A stretch of DNA of 64,000 nucleotides, from the NCBI GenBank assembly GCA_902793325.1, contig CADBCY010000025.1:1-64000 (forward strand), given 5' to 3'. The notes under the pieces were generated by a model, which saw only the letters and a list, made by a program, of their open reading frames with translations, had not been told where the DNA came from and did not search any database. Shown piece after piece: positions 16,427 through 24,205 of the stretch. Within the stretch, counting starts at the first letter, position 1; every line of letters starts with the position of its first letter. The stretch is from an uncultured Eubacteriales bacterium. GTDB lineage: Bacteria > Bacillota > Clostridia > Christensenellales > Aristaeellaceae. Made by a program: the position numbers and the translations under genes.

Positions 16427-16819
16427 ATGAACAAACCCAGAAACAACCCATTGATTCACAAGCTGACCGTCCGCTTGGACGAGCCCATGTATGCCAGGCT
16501 GAACGACATCGCAGGCAGATCCAACCAGACCCTTGTGGAGTGCGTGCGCGATCTGATCGTCAAGGGAAAGGTCAGCGTGCGCGAAGTCCGGTCCGTGGAA
16601 TTGCCCGGTCTGCGCGAGCTGACCACGGAGTTCAGCCGGATTGGAAACAACCTGAACCAGATCGCGTGGAAGCTGAACAGCGGCATGCCCATGGATGCCC
16701 GGATGCACGCCGGGCTTCAGGAGTGCGTGAGGATGCTGTATGAGATGAAGTACAAGGTGGACGCCCTGGGAGGTGAGCGCAACGGCCATCCTCAAGCATA
16801 TCGCCGTGAAGAGCAGTAA
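16427..16819 (+). CDS. mobC: MobC-family relaxosome accessory protein
   Basis: 130 aa from ATG 16427; SD AAGGAG lies 6 nt upstream and directly abuts the alternative ATG 16421. It has an N-terminal ribbon-helix-helix-like segment (KLTVRLDEPMYARLNDIAG) and the MobC signature LTTEFSRIGNNLNQIAWKLN near residues 65-85. MobC proteins bind oriT and help the relaxase open the strand. The relaxase gene overlaps its end by 47 nt. Confidence 0.88.
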   Translation: MNKPRNNPLIHKLTVRLDEPMYARLNDIAGRSNQTLVECVRDLIVKGKVSVREVRSVELPGLRELTTEFSRIGNNLNQIAWKLNSGMPMDARMHAGLQECVRMLYEMKYKVDALGGERNGHPQAYRREEQ

Positions 16820-18377
16820 CTACGCCAAGATGCAGCAGTATCTGCTGTTCAAGCACGACCCGCGCCACCGCCAGCCCATCCTGGACGACGAAGGCAGGAT
16901 GATCTTCCGGGAGGCGTTCATCATGGGCGGCATCAACTGCGACCCGTTCAACTTCGATACGGACTGCATCCAGCTGAACCGGCAGTATGGCAAGAACTGC
17001 GAATACGGCGAGATCAAGGCCCACCACTACATCATCAGCTTCGACCCCAGGGACAAGACGGAGAATGGCCTGACACCGGACAAGGTGCAGGCCATCGGCA
17101 TGGATTTCGCGCAAAAGTTCTTTGCCGGGCATCAGGTGCTGGTGGTGACGCACACGGACGGCCACAACCACAGCGGCAACCTCCATGTGCACATCGTGCT
17201 GAACAGCCTGCGCATGCTGGACGAGCCCCGACAGGATTTCATGGAGCGGGACATCGACGCAAAGGCCGGCTACAAGCACCACGTCACCCGGCAATTGCTG
17301 GGCGAGATGCAGCAGGAACTCAACGCCATTTGCGTCAGGGAGCACCTGAACACCGTGGACTTCCTGCTGCCGACCAGCAGCAAGACCACGGAGGCGGAGT
17401 ACTGGGCGAAGCAGCGCGGACAGGCGAAGCTGGACGCGAAGAATGAGGCGTTGATCGAGGCCGGTTCCCCGCCGCGCAAAACCGTCTTCCGAACGGATGT
17501 GGAAATGCTGCGCGAGGCCATTGATCGCGTCCTTCCAAAGGTCAAGAGCTGGGAGGATTACACGAAGGCCCTGGATGAAACGTACCATATCCAGGTCAGG
17601 AAAAGCCGCGGGACCTTCAGCTATCTTCTGCCCGGCAGAAAAAAGCCCATCCGTGGCCGGCGGCTGGGGCGGGATTATGAGGACAGGAACGTGGAGCTGC
17701 TCATGGGCGATCCCGGCGGGCTGCCCTATGTGCTCACCATGCCGTCCGACCTGCGGCTGGTGGTGGATCTGCAAACCTGCGTCAAAGCTCAGCGGAGCCT
17801 CGCCTATGCCCGGAAAGTCACCATTTCCAACATCCAGAACATGGCACGCACGGTATCCTGGCTCCAGCGAAACCACTTCGGCTCCTTGCAGGAATTGGAG
17901 GAGAAGAAGGCTGAGTTCGACCAGGACTACCGCGACGCCAGTGTCGCGCTGTGGGAGACGGAGAGCAGGCTCAAAGAGACCAATGCGGCGATTCACCATC
18001 TGGGCAGCTACCTGAGCCGGAAGAAGCTATATGCGCAATTCCTGAACGCCCCGGACAGGGCGGCCTTTCGCACCGCCCACGCCACGGATATCGACCGCTA
18101 TGAAGAATCCGCGCGCTGGCTGAAGGAGCACTATGGGGAAGATGGGTTCCCGAGGATGGACGCGCTCAAGGCGGCCAAAGCGGAATTGCAGACGGAGCGC
18201 GACCGGCAGAAGGAAGATCTGAAACCCCTGCTCAAGGTGCGAAGGACATTCCAGACGATGGACACCAACGTCCGCGCCATTCTGGGCATGCCCCTGCCGG
18301 AACGGGAGAAGCCGCAGCCTGCCCGAACCCGCGAACCGCAGACGTCCCGGCGAAAAAGGAGCGAGCCGTCCTTGTAA
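16773..18377 (+). CDS. relaxase/mobilization nuclease (MOBP type)
   Basis: 534 aa starting at GTG 16773 inside mobC. The N-terminal relaxase domain (PF03432-like) has candidate catalytic Tyr17 or Tyr23 and the metal-binding histidines His127, His131, His138 and His140 in THTDGHNHSGNLHVHIVLN. The C-terminal half is helical and charged, with coiled-coil potential (LEEKKAEFDQDYRDASVALWE). It nicks oriT and leads the strand into a recipient. Length is normal for the family and the frame is intact. A GC hairpin after the stop (about 18387-18408, CGCCCTCCGG/CCGGAGGGCG) may limit read-through to the next gene. Confidence 0.92.
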   Translation: MSATAILKHIAVKSSNYAKMQQYLLFKHDPRHRQPILDDEGRMIFREAFIMGGINCDPFNFDTDCIQLNRQYGKNCEYGEIKAHHYIISFDPRDKTENGLTPDKVQAIGMDFAQKFFAGHQVLVVTHTDGHNHSGNLHVHIVLNSLRMLDEPRQDFMERDIDAKAGYKHHVTRQLLGEMQQELNAICVREHLNTVDFLLPTSSKTTEAEYWAKQRGQAKLDAKNEALIEAGSPPRKTVFRTDVEMLREAIDRVLPKVKSWEDYTKALDETYHIQVRKSRGTFSYLLPGRKKPIRGRRLGRDYEDRNVELLMGDPGGLPYVLTMPSDLRLVVDLQTCVKAQRSLAYARKVTISNIQNMARTVSWLQRNHFGSLQELEEKKAEFDQDYRDASVALWETESRLKETNAAIHHLGSYLSRKKLYAQFLNAPDRAAFRTAHATDIDRYEESARWLKEHYGEDGFPRMDALKAAKAELQTERDRQKEDLKPLLKVRRTFQTMDTNVRAILGMPLPEREKPQPARTREPQTSRRKRSEPSL

Positions 18378-18430
18378 CGACCACGCCCTCCGGCAATCCC
18401 GGAGGGCGCAATTCAATCAATGGAGGAAAT

Positions 18431-19753
18431 ATGAACCAGAACCAACAAAAGCAGCCGCTCGACCCGATTTGGTACAACGGCAAGGAGATCAACGCCATCG
18501 GCTTTGCCAGGGCTTTTTTGAAGGCGCATCCCCTGAAATGCGTCCACGACCGGGTCTATGATGTGAACGGCCACATCCCCGATGAAGAGGTGCAGCAGAT
18601 GATATTTGCAGAGGTTGAGCCCTACCTCATGAAGGGCGATGTCAAGAAGACTGTGCTGAACCTGACAAACGCGCTGAAATACTGCGCCCATTCGGAAGCC
18701 CTGCCAATTCAGACCGATCGGGTGCACTTCGCCAACGGCACCTATTATCTGGACGGCGCGTTCAGCTCTGAAATGCAGTTCTGCCTGAACCGAATGGCCG
18801 TGAATTACAATCCGAACGTGCCTGAGCCGAAGCGCTGGCTGGCCTTTCTGAAGGAGCTGTTCTATGAGGAGGATATCCCGGCCTTCCAGGAATTCATAGG
18901 CTATCTGTTGATCCCATCCAACAAGGCCCAGCAGATGCTGCTGCTCATCGGCAACGGCGGCGAGGGCAAGTCAAGGGTGGGTCGCGTGCTGCGGGCGATC
19001 CTGGGCGACAACATGAATACCAGCAGCATCGTAAAATTGGCGACGAACCGCTTTGCCCGTGCCGACCTGGAGGGTAAGCTGCTGATGCTGGACGACGACA
19101 TGAACATGAGCGCCCTGCCGGACACGAACATCCTGAAGGCCATCATCACGATGGAGGACAAGATCGATTTGGAGAGGAAAGGCAAGCAGAGCCACCAGGG
19201 ATACCTATATGCCCGGCTGATTGGCTTTGGCAACGGCTCCCTGGCGGCGCTGTATGACAAGTCGGACGGATTCTATCGGCGACAGCTGATCCTGAAGGTG
19301 CGGGAAAAGCCGCCCGATCGGAAGGACGATCCCTACCTGGGCGACCGCCTGATCCGGGAGGCGGAGGGAATCGCGCTGTGGTGCCTGGAGGGGCTGCATC
19401 GGCTGATGCGCAACCAGTTTCGATTCACGATCAGCGAGCGCACCCAGCGGAACATGGCGGAGATCCGGCACATCGACAACAATGTGCTGGACTTCCTGGG
19501 CTCCACGGGCTACATCCGCTTCGATCCCGTCACCCATGCCACCACAAAGGAGCTGTTCCTGGCCTACAGGCGCTGGTGCGAGGACAATGTGGAAAAGCCG
19601 TTCTCGGAGCGCACGTTCAGCACCATCCTGCGGAACAATGAGGGCAAGTTGAACATCACTTACGACAAGAATCTGGACGCCGGATACGGGAAGAAGGCCA
19701 GAGGCTATCACGGCGTTCATGTGCTCATCAATGTACACGATCGATTATGCTGA
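18431..19753 (+). CDS. P4-type primase/helicase (DUF5906-like SF3 ATPase)
   Basis: 440 aa with SD GGAGG before ATG 18431. It has an SF3/D5-type helicase core with Walker A GNGGEGKS (residues 174-181), Walker B KLLMLDDDM (about 215-223) and the downstream motif LIGFGNGSLAALYDKSDGFYRRQL. The C-terminal part is a primase C-terminal winged-helix-like segment. Such proteins drive replication of phage-plasmids and integrative elements. There is no obvious N-terminal primase active site, so it may be helicase only. Its presence with ParMR supports an extrachromosomal replication stage. Confidence 0.87.
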   Translation: MNQNQQKQPLDPIWYNGKEINAIGFARAFLKAHPLKCVHDRVYDVNGHIPDEEVQQMIFAEVEPYLMKGDVKKTVLNLTNALKYCAHSEALPIQTDRVHFANGTYYLDGAFSSEMQFCLNRMAVNYNPNVPEPKRWLAFLKELFYEEDIPAFQEFIGYLLIPSNKAQQMLLLIGNGGEGKSRVGRVLRAILGDNMNTSSIVKLATNRFARADLEGKLLMLDDDMNMSALPDTNILKAIITMEDKIDLERKGKQSHQGYLYARLIGFGNGSLAALYDKSDGFYRRQLILKVREKPPDRKDDPYLGDRLIREAEGIALWCLEGLHRLMRNQFRFTISERTQRNMAEIRHIDNNVLDFLGSTGYIRFDPVTHATTKELFLAYRRWCEDNVEKPFSERTFSTILRNNEGKLNITYDKNLDAGYGKKARGYHGVHVLINVHDRLC

Positions 19754-19808
19754 CGGGGCTGTCGATAAGGCGGCCCCAAATTCTATTTAGGAGGTATACG
19801 GAAACAAA

Positions 19809-21086
19809 GTGAAGAATTGGGAAGACCTGACTCAACTGGACAGAATTGAAAACGCGCTCGGAGAACTGCTGAACTCTTGCAACGGTGGGATGAATATGGT
19901 AAAATCGGCTGTGAAGCCGGAGGCTTTGCCGAACCTTGAAAACGCAAGAGAATGTAATGTGCCGTTGTCTGTGAAAGGAGACGAGACAATGGCAAATCGA
20001 GCCAGACTCAGGGTATGCGTCGGCTATAACGACGACATGAGCCCTGTCATCAAGAGCATCACCGCAAACAGCGAACTGGAGCTCGCCGACCGTATCGTGC
20101 GGGCTGTGCTATCCTCAGAACGTCGAAAGGAATTCGTAAAGGAAAGCGACCCCCAAGAGCAGAAGGAGCCAGAGAAGCCGCCGTTGCCCACATTTCGGGA
20201 GTACGCGGAGGAATGGCTGAAACTGTACAAGGAGGGGAAGCTCAAGCCTACGACGATGGGAGACTATCGCATGGTGCTGAACGCCCATCTCTATCCCGCG
20301 TGGGGCGACAAGAGATTGGACGAGATCACCACTCGCGGGATTCAGGAATTCTTGAACAGCAAGAAAGACAAAGCTCGCAAGACCATCCAGGACATGATTA
20401 TGCTTCTGCGTGTGATACTGGAGTCGGCGCTGAGAGATCAGCTGATCGACGTCAATCCCGCCAGTGACCGGCGATTGGTAAACCCCTCCAATCGCAAGAC
20501 GGTGCGTGAGGCGCTGCCCGTGGAGGATGTGCAGGACATCATCGCCAACCTGGGCAAGCTGGAGACGATGGATCAGCGCTACATGGCGCTGGCGATCTTC
20601 ACCGGCATGCGGCGCGGTGAGATCATCGGGTTGCGGTGGGAAGATATAGATCTGAGCGCCAATGTGCTCCATGTTCGGCGCAATGTGACGTTTCCCAAGG
20701 GCGACAACCAGCCGTACATCGGAACGCCAAAGACCGAAAGCGGCAATCGGGACGTGCCAATCATGTCTGCGCTGTTGGAATACCTGAAACCCGTTGGCAA
20801 ACCGAACGCCTATGTGGTGGGGGATGATGTCAAGCCCATCACATTCAGCATCCACCGTCGAATGATGGAGCGCATACGCCGCACCATCGACTTGCACGGC
20901 GCGTCCACGCACGTGTTCCGCCACAGCTTTGCGACGATGCTGAACGACGCTGGAGCGTCGGTCAAGACGATCCAAAGCATCATCGGACAGACGGACTTCA
21001 AAACTACTGCGGATCGCTACTGCCATGCGCGCGACATCCGAAAGCATGAGGCGGTGCAGGGGGTGGACAAGCTGCTCTGTTCCTGA
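19809..21086 (+). CDS. int: tyrosine recombinase/integrase of element B
   Basis: 425 aa if begun at GTG 19809 (SD AGGAGG is 14 nt upstream, rather far). A second in-frame start, ATG 19989 (residue 61), has a better-placed SD (AAAGGAGA) and yields a protein beginning MANRARLRVCVGYNDD, as in the element A copy. Catalytic residues are Arg268, His368, Arg371 and nucleophile Tyr404. The catalytic half is nearly the same as that of the integrase at 43-1398, while the first 80 residues differ much more. It catalyses integration and excision at the tRNA-Met 3' end about 290 bp downstream. Confidence 0.95.
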   Translation: MKNWEDLTQLDRIENALGELLNSCNGGMNMVKSAVKPEALPNLENARECNVPLSVKGDETMANRARLRVCVGYNDDMSPVIKSITANSELELADRIVRAVLSSERRKEFVKESDPQEQKEPEKPPLPTFREYAEEWLKLYKEGKLKPTTMGDYRMVLNAHLYPAWGDKRLDEITTRGIQEFLNSKKDKARKTIQDMIMLLRVILESALRDQLIDVNPASDRRLVNPSNRKTVREALPVEDVQDIIANLGKLETMDQRYMALAIFTGMRRGEIIGLRWEDIDLSANVLHVRRNVTFPKGDNQPYIGTPKTESGNRDVPIMSALLEYLKPVGKPNAYVVGDDVKPITFSIHRRMMERIRRTIDLHGASTHVFRHSFATMLNDAGASVKTIQSIIGQTDFKTTADRYCHARDIRKHEAVQGVDKLLCS

Positions 21087-21340
21087 TAAAGGATTTGAAT
21101 CCGATATGAGGCCAACAAGCAGAGTTTTCAATGGAACCCGCTCAATTCCTGCATAATCAGCTCTTCGATCCTGCATTCTTCAGAATTGCAGAAATTCAGT
21201 ATTATTAAACTTATAGTTTAGCGTTACTGGATTCAAACGCGATTTTGCTCCAAATTATGACATTCTTGTTAATCGGGAGAAGAATGTTATTGGAGAGTTA
21301 AGGCGAAAATGGCGGGAATTGAGCTGTTTTTACAAAAAAT
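21087..21340. other. integrase-att spacer of element B
   Basis: A gene-free stretch homologous in layout to 1399-1656. It includes an imperfect palindrome at about 21198-21228 (AGTATTATTAAAC/GTTTAGCGTTACT) matching the perfect one of element A. Likely holds recombinase arm sites; none can be assigned by eye. Confidence 0.5.
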
Positions 21341-21376
21341 AATTCGTGCAACCTGTACAGATTGCACGAATTTCAT
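21341..21376 (-). terminator. terminator of tRNA-Met carried by element B
   Basis: TTCGTGCAA and TTGCACGAA arms lie immediately 3' of the tRNA CCA end on the minus strand, followed by ATTATTTTTTG. The same arrangement with different arm sequences is found at 1657-1692, showing that each element supplies its own tRNA terminator. Confidence 0.75.
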
Positions 21377-21422
21377 GTGGTACCGGCGATCGGATTCGAA
21401 CCAATGACACTCCGGGTATGAA
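21377..21422. repeat. att site at tRNA-Met (right boundary of element B)
   Basis: 46-bp direct repeat identical to 1693-1738. It covers the tRNA-Met 3' end from the anticodon loop to CCA plus one base, so integration leaves the tRNA intact. Confidence 0.92.
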
Positions 21423-21454
21423 CCGGATTCTCTAGCCAACTGAGATACGCCGGC
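21378..21454 (-). tRNA. tRNA-Met (CAT), integration target
   Basis: 77 nt with full cloverleaf: acceptor GCCGGCG paired to CGCCGGT, T-loop GGTTCGAATCC, anticodon loop TTCATAC with anticodon CAT, and encoded CCA. The anticodon stem lacks the three G-C pairs of the initiator, so this is elongator Met (an Ile CAT tRNA cannot be excluded by eye). Its 3' half is the att core. Confidence 0.93.
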
Positions 21455-21484
21455 ATAAAAGCCAATCATTTTCATGATTGGCAT

Positions 21485-21561
<77 letters not shown>

Positions 21562-21754
21562 ACACAGCGTCTCTTTCGACGCAAGAAACAGTATAGCATA
21601 TCCTCGGCGGCTTGTCAACCCCTCGGGCGCAAAAAAGCGCGTTAAAGGAAAGCGACGGCGCGCTTCGGCGGGCGCAGGGGCGCGGCGCGGAGGCGTTTTT
21701 GAAGAAATCCACACTTTGTTACAAAAACCCCCTACACAAGCGTAAAAACTGTGT

Positions 21755-21773
21755 TATAATAGAATGGTATAAT
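21755..21773 (+). promoter_or_regulatory. promoter -10 boxes before ppk
   Basis: Two TATAAT boxes at 21755-21760 and 21768-21773. They overlap or abut the ATG at 21772, which therefore cannot be a useful start. The -35 regions are weak. Confidence 0.5.
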
Positions 21774-21801
21774 GCCATTGATCTGCGCGGGAGGCGGTAA
21801 C

Positions 21802-23994
21802 GTGGAAGCGGCTGCGAGACAGGACCTGAGCTATACCCAGAACCGGGAGCTGAGCTGGCTGAAATTCAACGAGCGCGTGCTGTTGGAGGCCACCGACCCC
21901 AAGACGCCGCTGATGGAGCGGCTGCGGTTCGTGTCCATCTTCTCGAGCAACCTCGATGAATTCTTCATGGTGCGCGTGGGCAGCCTGGAGGACATGCACG
22001 TGGTGGCCCCGAACGACCGGGAGAACAAGTCCGGCATGACGCCGAAGGAGCAGATCGCCGCCATCTGCGCCGCCGTGCCGCCGCTGCTGCGGACAAAGGA
22101 CCGCATCTACCGCGAGCTGAGCAAGGAGCTCGACGAGGCGGGCGTCACCGAGGTGGGCTACGACGCGCTCACCGGCACCCAGCGGGACTACGTGCAGGAA
22201 TACTACAAGCAGAACATCCGCCCGCTGCTGAGCCCGCAGGTGATCGACCGCAGCCACCCGTTTCCGTTCCTGAGGAACAAGGCCCTGTACGCCGCCGCGC
22301 TGCTGACGCCCAACGGCAAGCCCGCCGAGAAGGGCAAGGACGGCAAGGAAAAGCAGGCCGGGAAGGATAAGGACAAGGACAAGGACAAGCCCGCGGGCGG
22401 CAAGGCCAGCCCCCTGGGCATCGTGGACGTGCCCGACGGCCTGCCCCGGGTCATCTCCCTGCCCGGCCCGGGCGCGCGGTACATCCGCACCGAGATCGTG
22501 ATCGCGGCGCAGCTCAAGAAGATCTTCAAGATCTACGATGTGTCCGAGGAGGCGGTGATCTCCGTCACCCGCAACGCCGACATCAGCCTCCAGGAGGAGA
22601 ACTTCGACGAGGAGGACGTGGATTTCCTCAACTATATGCGCAGCCTCCTCAAGAAGCGCGACCGGCTGTCGCCCGTGCGGCTGGAGCTGGAGGGCAAGGC
22701 CCCGCGGCTCGCCAAGCGGCTGGCGGATTTCCTCAAGCTGGACGCGAAGCAGGTGTTCAGTTGCGAGAGCCCGCTGAAGCTCAACTACATCGACGATATC
22801 GAGCGGTGCCCGCCCCAGTTGTTCTTCCAGAAGCACACGCCGGTGTACCCCGAATACCTGGACGCCGACGAGCCCATCTGGGAACAGGTCCAGCAGCGGG
22901 ACGTGCTGCTGTTCTATCCCTACCAGAGCATGCAGCCCTTCCTGGATCTGCTTCGCCAGTGCGCCGGGGACCCGAACGTGCTGTCCATCAAGATTACCAT
23001 ATACCGCCTGGCGCGCATCTCGGCCATCGCCAAGGCACTGTGCGCCGCCGCCGAGAACGGCAAGCAGGTGACGGTGCTGATGGAGCTGCGCGCGCGCTTC
23101 GACGAGCAGAACAACATCGACTGGTCCGTGGAGCTGGAGGAGGCGGGCTGCCGCATCATCTACGGCCCGGACAACTTGAAATGCCACGCCAAGCTGTGCC
23201 TGATTACCCGCCGGGAGCGCGGCGGCATGGGCTACATCGCCCAGATCGGCACCGGCAACTACAATGAAAAGACCAGCACGCTCTACACCGACTTCTGCAT
23301 GATGACCGCCGATCCCGCCATCACCCGGGACGCCGTGGCCTTCTTCGACAACATGCAGATCGGCGCCATCAGCGCGGAGTACGAAAAGCTGATGGTCGCC
23401 CCGCTGGCCATGAAGAGCCGCATCATGGACCTGATCGACGGCGAGATCGCCAAGGGCGCGGACGGGCGCATCCGCATCAAGTCCAACTCCGTCACCGACC
23501 GGGAGCTGATCGACAAGCTCAGCGAGGCCTCCTGCGCCGGGGTGCGCGTGGACCTGGTGATCCGCGGCATCTGCTGCCTGGTGCCGGGCATCCCCGGAAA
23601 GACGGAGAACATCACCGTTACCAGCGTGATCGGCCGCTTCCTGGAGCATTCGCGCATCTACGCCTTCGGCGAGCGCGAGGAGATGAAGCTGTACATCTCC
23701 TCCGCCGACCTCATGACCCGCAACCAGAACCGCCGCGTGGAGGTGGGCGCGCCGGTGTCCAGCCCGGAGCTGAAGAAGTTCCTCTCCGAGTACATGGACC
23801 TGCTGCTGAGCGACAACACCAAGGCCTGGCGGCAGCACAGCGACGGCGTGTACACCCGCCTCGCCCCGGGCGACGCCGAGCCGGTCACCGCCCAGGGCTG
23901 GTACCTGGAGCACCCCATCCGCTTCGCGCCCTCCCGGCAGCCGAGGAATACCCTCAAGCGCCGCCTGCGCTGGCTGTGGAAGCGCAACACCTAG
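21802..23994 (+). CDS. ppk1: polyphosphate kinase PPK1
   Basis: 730 aa. The start chosen is GTG 21802, with SD GGGAGGCGG just upstream; the in-frame ATG 21772 lies inside the promoter. The N-terminal domain begins YTQNRELSWLKFNERVLLEA, a family hallmark. The two catalytic-site histidines are visible: His462 in NLKCHAKLC (the autophosphorylated residue) and His616 in LEHSRIYAFG. An insertion rich in Lys, Asp and Gly (22316-22400, about residues 172-200) interrupts the usual domain and is probably a disordered loop. It reversibly makes polyphosphate from ATP in the cytoplasm. Monocistronic, with a terminator after it. Confidence 0.96.
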   Translation: MEAAARQDLSYTQNRELSWLKFNERVLLEATDPKTPLMERLRFVSIFSSNLDEFFMVRVGSLEDMHVVAPNDRENKSGMTPKEQIAAICAAVPPLLRTKDRIYRELSKELDEAGVTEVGYDALTGTQRDYVQEYYKQNIRPLLSPQVIDRSHPFPFLRNKALYAAALLTPNGKPAEKGKDGKEKQAGKDKDKDKDKPAGGKASPLGIVDVPDGLPRVISLPGPGARYIRTEIVIAAQLKKIFKIYDVSEEAVISVTRNADISLQEENFDEEDVDFLNYMRSLLKKRDRLSPVRLELEGKAPRLAKRLADFLKLDAKQVFSCESPLKLNYIDDIERCPPQLFFQKHTPVYPEYLDADEPIWEQVQQRDVLLFYPYQSMQPFLDLLRQCAGDPNVLSIKITIYRLARISAIAKALCAAAENGKQVTVLMELRARFDEQNNIDWSVELEEAGCRIIYGPDNLKCHAKLCLITRRERGGMGYIAQIGTGNYNEKTSTLYTDFCMMTADPAITRDAVAFFDNMQIGAISAEYEKLMVAPLAMKSRIMDLIDGEIAKGADGRIRIKSNSVTDRELIDKLSEASCAGVRVDLVIRGICCLVPGIPGKTENITVTSVIGRFLEHSRIYAFGEREEMKLYISSADLMTRNQNRRVEVGAPVSSPELKKFLSEYMDLLLSDNTKAWRQHSDGVYTRLAPGDAEPVTAQGWYLEHPIRFAPSRQPRNTLKRRLRWLWKRNT

Positions 23995-24023
23995 GAAAAA
24001 TATATGAAGAAATCGCATCCCGA

Positions 24024-24057
24024 ACGGGGCGCGGCGCCGGTGCCGCGCCCCGTTTTT
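24024..24057 (+). terminator. terminator of ppk1
   Basis: ACGGGGCGCGGC and GCCGCGCCCCGT pair around a short loop and are followed by TTTTT. Confidence 0.85.
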
Positions 24058-24205
24058 GCCGTTCATCCGGGAAGATATGGCGGAAATGTTGTAAATTTAT
24101 AAAAAAATAATGTCAATTTTACTATAGTTTGGAAATTTATGATATGATATGAGTGTGAAGCTATCGTCGAACGACGTTTGAAACTTCCGGAATGGAGGGA
24201 CGCGA

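Larger units (their letters stand above)
1693..21422. mobile_element. element B: integrative and mobilizable element with restriction-type operon and ParMR
   Basis: Bounded by the 46-bp direct repeats at 1693-1738 and 21377-21422, a repeat period of 19,684 bp. It contains its own integrase at the tRNA-proximal end, a MobC/MOBP relaxase pair with a hairpin-rich candidate oriT, a P4-type primase/helicase, ParM/ParR partition, an XRE regulator with a sigma-like partner, and a leftward restriction-type operon as cargo. No VirB4, coupling protein or other type IV secretion gene is seen, so transfer would need a helper. Base composition varies sharply inside it, from AT-rich stretches near 3.9-4.7 kb and 9.3-10.0 kb to GC-rich partition and relaxase genes. 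Confidence 0.88.

Noticed and set aside
1693-21422. Element B as a self-transmissible conjugative element
   Set aside because: No VirB4/TraC, VirD4/TcpA or other secretion genes were found; only relaxase and MobC are present.
21772-21801. ATG 21772 as start of PPK1
   Set aside because: It overlaps a TATAAT box and lies only a few bases from the likely transcription start; GTG 21802 has a good SD and fits the family N-terminus.
21754-24066. Very long minus-strand frame opposite ppk1 (770 aa)
   Set aside because: Shadow of a GC-rich gene: sequence is Val/Ala/Leu/His-rich without any domain, while the plus strand encodes unmistakable PPK1.
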